Source: Kitasatospora sp. CB01950
Lineage (GTDB): Bacteria; Actinomycetota; Actinomycetes; Streptomycetales; Streptomycetaceae
Direction of reading: 5' to 3'
Length of the DNA: 64,000 nucleotides
NCBI RefSeq assembly: GCF_001905465.1
Contig: NZ_LISX01000004.1
Location: 186,001 to 250,000, forward strand
In this document: in pieces, positions 55,809-63,436 of the stretch
Position numbering within the stretch: position 1 is the first letter of the stretch
Layout: every line of letters begins with the position of its first letter
The notes under the pieces: generated by a model
Told to the model about the DNA's origin: nothing
The model's database searches: none
What the model saw: only the letters and a program-made list of their open reading frames with translations
Made by a program: the position numbers and the translations under genes

Positions 55809-57050
55809 ATGGACACCAGCCCCACCGCAGACACCAGCCCCACCGCCCCCGCTGCGGTCGGCCGCCGCCGGCTGCTGACCGGCGGCGCCCTCACCCTCGG
55901 CGGGGCGCTGGCCGGCGCCGGCCTCGGCACCGCCGTCCGCCGGCCCGCCCGGGCCGTCGACCGGCCGCCCGAGTACGGCCGGCACCAGGTCCCGTTCCAC
56001 GGGCCGCACCAGGCCGGGATCGACACGCCCGCCCAGGCCCACGGCGTGTTCCTCGGCTTCGACCTGGCCGACGGCACCGACCGCGCGGCCCTCGGCCGGA
56101 TGATGCGGGTCCTCACCGACGACGCCGTCCGGCTCACCCGGGGCGAACCGGCACTCGCCGACACCGAGCCCGAACTCGCCGCGCTACCGGCCCGGTTGAC
56201 CGTCACCTTCGGGTTCGGCCCAGGCCTGTTCCGGGCCGCCGGACTCGACGACCGGCGGCCCGCCTCGCTCGAACCGCTGCCCCCGTTCGCCGTCGACCGG
56301 CTCCAGGACCGCTGGTGCGGCGGCGACCTGCTGATCCAGATCTGCGCCGACGACCCGCTCACCGTGGCCCACGCCCAACGGATGCTGATCAAGGACGCCC
56401 GCACCTTCGCCCGGCTGCGCTGGGCCCAGCGCGGCTTCCGCAACGGACGCGGCATGCAGGACGAGGCCACCACCCAGCGCAACCTGATGGGCCAGATCGA
56501 CGGCACCGCCAACCCGGCGCCCGCCGGCGACATCTTCACCCGTGCGGTGTGGACCGACACCGGCCCCGACTGGCTGCACGGCGGCACCACCCTGGTCCTG
56601 CGGCGCATCCGCATGGAGCTGAAGACCTGGGACGTCGCCGACACCAGGGCCAAGGAGTTCTCCGTCGGCCGGACCCTCGGCACCGGCGCCCCGCTCACCG
56701 GCTCCGCCGAGCACGACGTGCCCGACTTCGACGCCAAGGACTCCCTCGGCTTCCCGGTCATCCCCGACTTCGCCCACATCCGGCGGGCCCATGTCGCCGA
56801 CCCCCGGCTGCGCATCTTCCGCCGCCCGTACAACTACGACGACGCACCGGCCCCCGACGGAACCCCCGACACCGGCCTGCTCTTCGCCTCGTTCCAGCGG
56901 GACATCGCCGAACAGTTCCTGCCTGTCCAGCGCACCCTGGCCGCCTCCGACCAGCTCAACCAGTGGACCACCCCGATCGGCTCCGCCGTCTTCGCCGTCC
57001 CCCCGGGCTGCGAACCGGGCGGCTGGATCGGACAGACCCTGCTGGGCTGA
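55809..57050 (+). CDS. dtpA: Tat-exported DyP-type haem peroxidase (DtpA-like)
   Basis: 413 residues. A Tat signal (GRRRLLTGGALTLGGALAGAG), then a dye-decolourising peroxidase with two ferredoxin-like halves. The GxxDG motif is in NLMGQIDGTANP with the distal Asp, and the proximal haem His lies in FAHIRRAHVADPRL. FRRPYNYDD and GLLFASFQRDIAEQF are family blocks. In Streptomyces such a Tat-type DyP peroxidase works with copper chaperones and the radical copper oxidase GlxA at hyphal tips. It is 10 bp behind the PCuAC gene. Confidence 0.93.
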   Translation: MDTSPTADTSPTAPAAVGRRRLLTGGALTLGGALAGAGLGTAVRRPARAVDRPPEYGRHQVPFHGPHQAGIDTPAQAHGVFLGFDLADGTDRAALGRMMRVLTDDAVRLTRGEPALADTEPELAALPARLTVTFGFGPGLFRAAGLDDRRPASLEPLPPFAVDRLQDRWCGGDLLIQICADDPLTVAHAQRMLIKDARTFARLRWAQRGFRNGRGMQDEATTQRNLMGQIDGTANPAPAGDIFTRAVWTDTGPDWLHGGTTLVLRRIRMELKTWDVADTRAKEFSVGRTLGTGAPLTGSAEHDVPDFDAKDSLGFPVIPDFAHIRRAHVADPRLRIFRRPYNYDDAPAPDGTPDTGLLFASFQRDIAEQFLPVQRTLAASDQLNQWTTPIGSAVFAVPPGCEPGGWIGQTLLG

Positions 57051-57058
57051 CCCGGAGA

Positions 57059-57098
57059 CGGCGAACCGCCCCGCTCGGTCGAGCGGGGCGGTTCGCCG
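57059..57098. terminator. Bidirectional terminator after the DyP gene
   Basis: A 19-bp perfect stem (CGGCGAACCGCCCCGCTCG and its complement) with a 2-base loop, between convergent genes. Confidence 0.8.
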
Positions 57099-57111
57099 TG
57101 GTCCCCGAGGC

Positions 57112-58611
57112 TCAGCCCCGGCGCTGGATCCGGTCGCGGTTGGGGCGGGTGTCGTGGTTCAGACCGTCGTCCACGATGACGATCTTGGGCACGATGCGGG
57201 TCTCCGCCTCGGCCTTCGCGTCGGCCTCCGACGCGGCCTTGGCATCGACCTTGGCATCGACCTTGGCGTCGACCTTTACGTCGGCCTCGGCGTCGACCTT
57301 TACGTCGGCCTTGGCATCGGCCTTGGCGTCGACCTTTACGTCGGCCTTGGCGTCGGCCTTTGCATCTGCCCCGGAATCCGTCTTCGGCTCGGCCGCCGGC
57401 GGGTTGGCGGGCTTCGGCGGCAGCGGGTCCTTGGCGAAGCTCGCGGGCTTGGGCGGCGCGGCCGGGGGCTCCACCACGGTCGGGGTGTAGGGCTTGCGGG
57501 GGTCGCCGGCCTTGGGCGCGGCGTCGGCGGGCTCGTCCTTGACGCGGCTCAGCACGGCGGTCGGCTGGTCGGCGGCGGGCTTGGTGGCGGCCGTCGCGGT
57601 GGCGGGCTTGGCGGCGGCCGTCGCGGTGGCGGGCTTGGTGGCGGCCGTCGCGGTGCCGATGGGGGCCTTGCCGAGGTCGGCCTTCTCCGCGGGCGCGGGG
57701 GCGGCCGGCTTCTCGTCCTCCGGCTCCTCGATCGCGCCGACAGCGGCGCCGGTCAGCGAGGCCAGGGTGCCCTTGATGTGGTCGAGGTGGGTCTGCACCT
57801 TGTCGAGGCGCTTGCCGAAGTCGATCTGCTCGCGCTCGCTGGCGACCTTGATCCGGGCGGCCTTCTCCTTGGCGGCGGCAAGCTCGGCGTCGGCCTTGGC
57901 CTGCGCCTGGGTGTCGAGGCGGCGGGCCTCGGCGAGCATCGCCTCGCGGTGCTGCTCGGCCTCCTTGACCTTGGCCTCGGCGGCGGCGGTGATCTTGGCG
58001 ACGGCCGCGTCGGCGTCGGCCTCGGCGGTGGAGAACTCCTCGTCGGCCTTGCGGCGGCGGTCGGCGAGGGTGACCTCGGACTGCTCGGAGGCGTCGGCGG
58101 CGGAGACCCGGATCCGGGCGGCGTGGCCGGTCGCGGCGTGGACGACGGCGCGGGCCTCGGCGTCGGCGTGGGCGCGGACCCGCTCGGCCTCGGAGCGGCT
58201 GCGCTCGTCGGTGCTGCGGGCGGAGCGGGCGGCGTCCTCGCGCAGCTTGGCGGAGTGGTCCTTGGCGGACTTGGCGGCGGCCTCGCCGGTCTCGTGGGCG
58301 GCGTCCCGGGCGTCCTCGCCGGAGCGCTTGGCCTTGGTGTGGATCGCCTCGGCCTCGTTCTGCGCGATCTTCAGCAGGATCGCGGCCTGCTCGCTGAGTT
58401 CGGCGTAGTCGGGGTCGGGCGCGTCCTCGGCGGCCTGCTGGATGTCGCCGAGGCGCTTCTCCATCTCACGCAGGCCGGAGCCGAGCACGCTGAGGCGTTC
58501 CCAGGCCTCGTCCCGTTCGCGGCTGAGCGCGGTGACGGCCGCCTCGACCTGGTCCGGCGCGTAACCGCGCCGGGAGACGGTGAAGCCGTACTGGGACACG
58601 GCGTCGCTCAT
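57112..58611 (-). CDS. Long coiled-coil protein, 'cellulose-binding'/DivIVA-like type
   Basis: A 499-residue soluble protein. The N-terminal SQYGFTVSRRGYAPDQVEAAV resembles the DivIVA-type membrane-interacting start. Residues 25-290 are an almost continuous Ala/Glu/Lys/Arg coiled coil. The C-terminal 200 residues are low-complexity, with KPATAT repeats and a KADAKADVKVDAK array, ending in a conserved-looking VIVDDGLNHDTRPNRDRIQRRG. Similar streptomycete proteins act as cytoskeletal or polar-growth scaffolds. ATG 58611 follows an AGGAGAAC site. Confidence 0.85.
   Translation of the reverse strand: MSDAVSQYGFTVSRRGYAPDQVEAAVTALSRERDEAWERLSVLGSGLREMEKRLGDIQQAAEDAPDPDYAELSEQAAILLKIAQNEAEAIHTKAKRSGEDARDAAHETGEAAAKSAKDHSAKLREDAARSARSTDERSRSEAERVRAHADAEARAVVHAATGHAARIRVSAADASEQSEVTLADRRRKADEEFSTAEADADAAVAKITAAAEAKVKEAEQHREAMLAEARRLDTQAQAKADAELAAAKEKAARIKVASEREQIDFGKRLDKVQTHLDHIKGTLASLTGAAVGAIEEPEDEKPAAPAPAEKADLGKAPIGTATAATKPATATAAAKPATATAATKPAADQPTAVLSRVKDEPADAAPKAGDPRKPYTPTVVEPPAAPPKPASFAKDPLPPKPANPPAAEPKTDSGADAKADAKADVKVDAKADAKADVKVDAEADVKVDAKVDAKVDAKAASEADAKAEAETRIVPKIVIVDDGLNHDTRPNRDRIQRRG
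57200..57370 (-). repeat. Degenerate 12/18-bp repeats encoding Lys-Ala-Asp/Lys-Val-Asp units
   Basis: GGCATCGACCTT- and CGTCGACCTTTACGTCGGCCT-like units alternate through this stretch of the coiled-coil gene. The array is likely length-variable between strains. Confidence 0.8.
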
Positions 58612-58690
58612 TCGGCTGTTCTCCTCGTGCTCGCGGGCCGCGCAGCCCCGCCGGGTGCGTGGTTCGGTGGGACGGCGGCACCGTCCCATT

Positions 58691-58718
58691 GACCTATTTT
58701 GCGCAGATACGAACGCAA
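58691..58718 (-). promoter_or_regulatory. Possible promoter of the coiled-coil gene
   Basis: TTGCGT (58713-58718) and TAGGTC (58691-58696) on the minus strand, 16 bp apart, in an AT-richer patch about 80 bp upstream of the ATG. Confidence 0.35.
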
Positions 58719-58776
58719 ACCAAACAGGCCGCCGCCGCGCGGCCGGGCGAACCGGCCGTGCGGGAGGCGCCAAGGC

Positions 58777-58822
58777 CTGTCCGGTCGATCTTGTCGCGCG
58801 CCCGGCACGATCGACCGGACAG
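58777..58822 (-). terminator. Terminator after the deaminase-like/SUKH-4 gene
   Basis: CTGTCCGGTCGATC (58777-58790) and GATCGACCGGACAG (58809-58822) are perfect complements with an 18-base loop, 3 bp beyond the stop codon. Confidence 0.7.
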
Positions 58823-58825
58823 ACC

Positions 58826-61081
58826 CTAGAGCAGGCCGTCCCACAGCTGTTCGACCAGGACGGCCCACCAGCTTTCGGGCGTGTGCACGGCGGCCGGGTC
58901 GGCCGCCAGCAGCTGGGCCTGGAAGTCCGTGGTCCAGCGGCCGGCCTGCTCGGGCGTGAGGCCGTGCCGAAGGTGCCACATCCGGGCCAGCACGGCCAGG
59001 CAGCGGACGAACTCGGGGACGCCGGTGTTGACGAACCGCGGCGGCTCGGCCGGGTTCTCGATGTCCACGGCGACGACCGCGGCGGTGCCGTACTGGACGC
59101 ACAGCTGGCGGCCGTAGTCGTTGCCGAGCACCAGGTACCCGCCGAAGTCCGGGCCGGGCTGCAGACCGCGCTCGGCGGCCAGCTCGGCCAGCGTCGGGAT
59201 CGGCCGGCCCTCCTGGGCCTGCGCCCAGAAGAACGGCGGGAACTCGCGCGGCAGGCCGACCCACATCAGGGTCTGGGCGACCGGGTCCGGCACGCCCTGC
59301 CGGGACACCGCGCGCTGCTCGAAGCGGAACATGCCGGGCCCGAAAAGCTGGCCCAGTTCGGCGGCCAGCTGCTGCGGCACCATCGGCGGCAGCGGCGGCA
59401 GCGAGCCGGGCGGCGGCAGCGGCACCCGCTGGGTGCGGGGGCGCGGCGGCGCGGACACCAGCTGGTGCAGCTGCTCGACGTGCTCGCTCAGCACCGCCAT
59501 GCCGGACTGCCGGGCGGCGGTGTCCCGGCCGTACGGGGCGGTGTGGCTGATCCGGGCGTTCGGCCAGGACGCCTTCACCATCCGGGCGCAGTAGCCGCCG
59601 GGCAGGTCGCACAGCTCCAGGTCGGTGTGCACCTCCAGCACCTGGTCGGCGGGCACGCCGATCCGGCGCAGCTCCTGCAGCGCCTTCCACTCCGGGTGCG
59701 GGGTGCCGAGCTCGGACAACATCACCAGGCTCCGCTCGGAGCCGTCGGGCGCCCGGTAGTTGACCACGGCGGTGGTGCCGGGACCGGTGGTGGGCACGCC
59801 GGACGGCGGCACCGGGGCGACGGGGGCCGGGCCGGGGCCGGGCGGCGGCGGGAACGCCGGGCCGGGCGGCGGCACCGGCCCACCCGGGAACGGCTGCGGC
59901 GGCATGCCCTGCGGCGGTCCGGGGAACGGCGGCGGGGCCTGGAACGGCGCACCCTGCTGCGGGCCGGGCGCGGGCGGGAACGGCGGCGTCGCCGGGCCGC
60001 CCGTCGGCGGCAGCTCGATCGCCGGGGCCAGCTGGGTCGCCTGGTAGGCGACCGCGGCGGCCTCGGGCGCCGGAGTGGCAGGCGGCGCGGCAGCCGCGTC
60101 GGCGCGCAGCCCGTCGGGTGCGGGCGGCGGCGGGACGCCGGGGCCGCCACGGCCGCCGGGGCCCTGCACCGGGCCGCCGGTGTTCGGCAGCAGGTCGGCG
60201 GGCGGGGGCGGCGGCGGGGCGGTCGGACCGGACCGGCCGAGCCCGACGTGCGCGGGCCCGCCGGTGTTCGGCAGCAGGTCGGCCGGCGGAGGCGGCGGCG
60301 GAGCGGTCGGACCGGACCGGCCCAGCTGCACCCCGTGCGCGGGCGTGCCGGGCGCACCGGGCGTGCCGGGCGCACCGGGCAGCCCCATCAGCCCGGGCGG
60401 GCCGTCGCCGGCCAGCATGGTCGGCGCGTAGTCGATCGACGGCCCGCCCGCGTCGGGAACGGGCGTGCCGGGAACGGGCGTGCCGGGCACGGGAGTTGCC
60501 GGACTGCCGAGCGGGAACGGCGGCGTCGCCCCGATCGGCGGCACGGGCGTGCCGGGCACGGGCGTGCCGGTCGGCGTGTAGGAGCCGGGCCCCGCATCCC
60601 CCTCCGCGGGCGGCGCGGGCGGCACCGGCACCGGCACCGGCGCGGGAGGCACCGGCGCGGGAGCCGCCCCGGACAGCTGCGCGTTCTCGGCGGCCACCGC
60701 GGCAGCGCCGGCGTCCTGCAGCCACTGCGGCGGGCTGAGCAGGAACGACGTCGCCTCGACCGCCCCGCGCACCGGCTTGGCCGCGCCGGCCGGGTTCGGC
60801 TCCGACGCGGTGCCGTAGAGCTCCTCGAACTCCCGCACCACGTCGTTGATCGGCAGCGGCGGCCAGAGCATGCCGGCGCCGCTGTCCCGGGCGATCACCA
60901 GCCGCGGCGAGGTTCCGGGCCCGCCGTCGTGCTCGCTGCCGTCCACCGCCCAGCAGACGTAGCCGAGGTCGAACTCCCGGACCCGCACCTCGCGTTGGAG
61001 CGAGCGCGGTACACCGGCGTTGATCCAGTCCTCGGCGGTCTCCTGCGCCTGCGCGTACGTGGTCACCACGTCTCGTCCCAC
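58826..61081 (-). CDS. Multidomain deaminase-like/SUKH-4 protein with Pro-rich linker
   Basis: A 751-residue protein. Residues 5-130 form an N-terminal immunity-type domain (AEDWINAGVPRSLQREVRVREF). A long Pro/Gly/Ala-rich linker (about 145-415) contains a 28-residue duplicated block. A nucleic-acid-deaminase-like domain (about 420-510; ELCDLPGGYCARMVKASWPNA, then ISHTAPYG) has the usual Glu and Pro beside the Cys pair changed (TDLELC for TELEPC). The C-terminal SUKH-4-like domain spans 540-750 (VAQTLMWVGLPREFPPFFW; FGGYLVLGNDYGRQLCV). These domains belong to polymorphic-toxin and immunity systems. Activity is uncertain because the zinc-site residues differ. It is followed upstream by a SMI1/KNR4 gene on the same strand. 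Confidence 0.78.
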   Translation of the reverse strand: MGRDVVTTYAQAQETAEDWINAGVPRSLQREVRVREFDLGYVCWAVDGSEHDGGPGTSPRLVIARDSGAGMLWPPLPINDVVREFEELYGTASEPNPAGAAKPVRGAVEATSFLLSPPQWLQDAGAAAVAAENAQLSGAAPAPVPPAPVPVPVPPAPPAEGDAGPGSYTPTGTPVPGTPVPPIGATPPFPLGSPATPVPGTPVPGTPVPDAGGPSIDYAPTMLAGDGPPGLMGLPGAPGTPGAPGTPAHGVQLGRSGPTAPPPPPPADLLPNTGGPAHVGLGRSGPTAPPPPPPADLLPNTGGPVQGPGGRGGPGVPPPPAPDGLRADAAAAPPATPAPEAAAVAYQATQLAPAIELPPTGGPATPPFPPAPGPQQGAPFQAPPPFPGPPQGMPPQPFPGGPVPPPGPAFPPPPGPGPAPVAPVPPSGVPTTGPGTTAVVNYRAPDGSERSLVMLSELGTPHPEWKALQELRRIGVPADQVLEVHTDLELCDLPGGYCARMVKASWPNARISHTAPYGRDTAARQSGMAVLSEHVEQLHQLVSAPPRPRTQRVPLPPPGSLPPLPPMVPQQLAAELGQLFGPGMFRFEQRAVSRQGVPDPVAQTLMWVGLPREFPPFFWAQAQEGRPIPTLAELAAERGLQPGPDFGGYLVLGNDYGRQLCVQYGTAAVVAVDIENPAEPPRFVNTGVPEFVRCLAVLARMWHLRHGLTPEQAGRWTTDFQAQLLAADPAAVHTPESWWAVLVEQLWDGLL
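60177..60330 (-). repeat. 84-bp duplication in the Pro-rich linker
   Basis: Blocks beginning CCGGTGTTCGGCAGCAGGTC at 60177 and 60261 are near-identical for about 65 bases. Both encode GRSGPTAPPPPPPADLLPNT. Confidence 0.85.
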
Positions 61082-61094
61082 CCCTGTCGTTCGG

Positions 61095-62096
61095 TCAGTT
61101 CACCGGGACGGCGCGCGCGAAGCCGCCGTCCACCATGAGTTCGGCGACGGTCTCCAGCTCCGGGGGGCTGCCCGCGAGCCGCAGCAGGAAGGCGGCGAAG
61201 CTGTCGCCGCAGGGCAGCAGCAGCCGGGCCACCCGTGCCTCCGGGGACTCGTCCGCGCCCTCGTCCCGGGCGTCGTCGTAGGGCAGGAACCAGACCGAAC
61301 CGGTCTGCTCGCCGCGGACCTTGAGGGCGAGCAGACCGCCCTGCTGGTAGGCGATCGCCAGGTAGTCCTTGGTCAGGTGGTCGCGCAGGCACTTGTTGGC
61401 GTACACCAGGTCCTGAGTGCCGTACTCCTCGGAGAGGGTCAGGAACGGCTGGTCGACCAGCAGGCCGAGGTCGACGTCCAGCGCCGCGGAGGCGGGGACG
61501 CGGCCGCCGGCCAGCTTCAGGAAGTCGCGGTAGACGGGCGGCAGCGGGTGGCCCAGGCGCTGTTCGGCGCGCTGCACCAGGTCCTCGGTGACGGCCAGCG
61601 GGTCGCCGCCGTCCTTCGCCAGCGGGAAGTGCACGGGGCGGCGCTCCTGGAGCGGGCGGGTGCCGCGCCGAAAGTGGTCGGCGGTGGAGATCGCCAGACC
61701 GCCGTGGTGCCGCAGCAGGGCCTTCACCTCGACCGGGACCAGCTCCATCCGCCGCCAGCCCTGCGGGGCGCGGCCGACCACGTGGTGCCACGTCCAGCCG
61801 GGCGGGGTGGCGACGGCGGTCTCCAGGTCGGCCCACAGCTCGTGGCCCCGGGTGTACAGCGCGGCGTTCGCCGACACGTAGTCGGTGAGCCGCAGCTCGT
61901 CCACGCCGAAGCCCTGCGGCGGGTCGGCGACCTCGGCGGCGGCGACCGCGTACGGCGAGAAGTCCGGGTACCCGTGCTCGTCGACGCGAACGCCCCCGGG
62001 GTGGCGCTCCGCCCGGACCGGGTCCGGGAATTGCACCACCTGGCCCGCGTACGCCGCGTTGGGCACGGCGGCAGTGCCGGGCCGACCTGTCGTCAT
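61095..62096 (-). CDS. SMI1/KNR4 (SUKH-1) family protein
   Basis: 333 residues. An N-terminal segment of about 130 residues (WADLETAVATPPGWTWHHVVGRAPQGWRR) is followed by a SMI1/KNR4-type SUKH domain: AEQRLGHPLPPVYRDFLKLAGG, then the loop and strand pattern to RLLLPCGDSFAAFLLRLAG. SUKH proteins are frequently immunity factors against nuclease or deaminase toxins. ATG 62096 (MTTGRPG) has GGGGGA 8 bases upstream; a longer start is possible. It ends 13 bp before the SUKH-4 gene, so the two form an operon. Confidence 0.82.
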   Translation of the reverse strand: MTTGRPGTAAVPNAAYAGQVVQFPDPVRAERHPGGVRVDEHGYPDFSPYAVAAAEVADPPQGFGVDELRLTDYVSANAALYTRGHELWADLETAVATPPGWTWHHVVGRAPQGWRRMELVPVEVKALLRHHGGLAISTADHFRRGTRPLQERRPVHFPLAKDGGDPLAVTEDLVQRAEQRLGHPLPPVYRDFLKLAGGRVPASAALDVDLGLLVDQPFLTLSEEYGTQDLVYANKCLRDHLTKDYLAIAYQQGGLLALKVRGEQTGSVWFLPYDDARDEGADESPEARVARLLLPCGDSFAAFLLRLAGSPPELETVAELMVDGGFARAVPVN

Positions 62097-62217
62097 CTGG
62101 GGTCCCCCACAGCAGAAGCCGAAATCCTCGGAGACCAAGCCTAGGGCAACGACCGACGGCGCTCGGGGTCACGGGGGTACCCGACCGACCCCTGCCCGGC
62201 CGGGTACCGACACCGCG

Positions 62218-63324
62218 TCAGCGTCGGCGCACCGCGGCGGACAATGTCTCCGCCACCCGCACCTGCTGTCCCTCGGTCAACTGCGGGAACAGCGGCAGTG
62301 TGAGCAGCTCCCCCGCCGCCCGCTCGGTGACCGGGAACGCGCCTTCCCCGTGCCCCAACTGCCGGAACGCCGGCTGCAGGTGCACCGGCACCGGGTAGTG
62401 CACACCGGCCCCGATCCCCGCCTGCTGCAACTCCGCGAGCACCCCGTCCCGGTCCCGTTCCACCCGCACCGCGTACAGGTGCCACACGTGCTCGTTGCCG
62501 GGCAGCGTCCGCGGCAGCGTGACGCCCTCCAACCCGCCCAACAGCTTGTCGTACCGCTCCGCCGCCGCCCGCCGGGCCTCGTTCCACGCCGGCAGCCGCC
62601 GCAACTTGCTGCGCAGCACCACCGCCTGCAAGGTGTCCATCCGCGAGTTGAACCCGAACCGCTCATGCACGTACTTCCGGGCCGACCCGTGGTCCCCGAT
62701 CAGCCGCACCGCCTCGGCCAGCCCGGCGTCGTCCGTCACCACCGCGCCCGCGTCCCCGTACGCGCCCAGGTTCTTCCCCGGGTAGAAGCTCGTCGCCGAG
62801 ATCCGCCCCCAACTCCCCGACGCCCGCCCGTGCCGCGTCGCCCCCTGCGACTGCGCCCCGTCCTCCACCACGGGCACGCCGCCGGCAACCTCCACCACCT
62901 GCTCCATCGGCGCGAGTTGACCATTCAGGTGCACCGGCATCACCGCGACGGCGTCCCCGATCTTCTCGGCCACCTGCTCGACGTCGATCAGCAGATGCTC
63001 CTCGTCCACATCCACCAGCACCGGCGTCAGCCCGGCCCGCACCACCGCCTCCGCCGTCGCCACGAACGTGTTCGCCGGCAGCACCACCCCACCACCGGGT
63101 GCCAAGTCCAGTGCCCGCAAAGCAAGTTCGAGCGCATCCGTGCCATTGGCCGTCCCAACGGCATGCCCCACCCCGCAGAACGCCGCGAACTCCCGCTCGA
63201 ACGCGACGACATCGGGACCCTTGATATAGGCCCCACTCGCCAACACAGCCTCGAACCCCGCCCGAACCTCCTCGGCGATCTCGGCATGGGCGGCGTGCAG
63301 ATCGACCAAGGGAACGTCATTCAT
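62218..63324 (-). CDS. DegT/DnrJ/EryC1/StrS-family sugar aminotransferase
   Basis: A 368-residue PLP enzyme that aminates a keto-sugar nucleotide: PLVDLHAAHAEIAEEV, AVGTANGTDALELALRAL (cofactor phosphate site), VVEDGAQSQGATRHGR, and SFYPGKNLGAYGDAGAV with the PLP Lys, then HYPVPVHLQPAF. The closest style is WbpE/PglE/VioA-like aminotransferases. It pairs with a second aminotransferase downstream and perhaps with the nucleotide-sugar dehydrogenase at 53255. Confidence 0.92.
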   Translation of the reverse strand: MNDVPLVDLHAAHAEIAEEVRAGFEAVLASGAYIKGPDVVAFEREFAAFCGVGHAVGTANGTDALELALRALDLAPGGGVVLPANTFVATAEAVVRAGLTPVLVDVDEEHLLIDVEQVAEKIGDAVAVMPVHLNGQLAPMEQVVEVAGGVPVVEDGAQSQGATRHGRASGSWGRISATSFYPGKNLGAYGDAGAVVTDDAGLAEAVRLIGDHGSARKYVHERFGFNSRMDTLQAVVLRSKLRRLPAWNEARRAAAERYDKLLGGLEGVTLPRTLPGNEHVWHLYAVRVERDRDGVLAELQQAGIGAGVHYPVPVHLQPAFRQLGHGEGAFPVTERAAGELLTLPLFPQLTEGQQVRVAETLSAAVRRR

Positions 63325-63436
63325 TGTTGATCAGACCCTCCAGAGCAGGGGCGCGAGGAACTGCGCGAAGCGGAAGAAACCCGTCGGAAAGATCGCGTCG
63401 GAGAGAACAGGTTGCACGTGCGGGCGCCCCGACCGA

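Noticed and set aside
57200..57370. CRISPR or minisatellite outside genes
   Set aside because: The repeats are in frame in the coiled-coil gene and encode the Lys/Ala/Val/Asp array.
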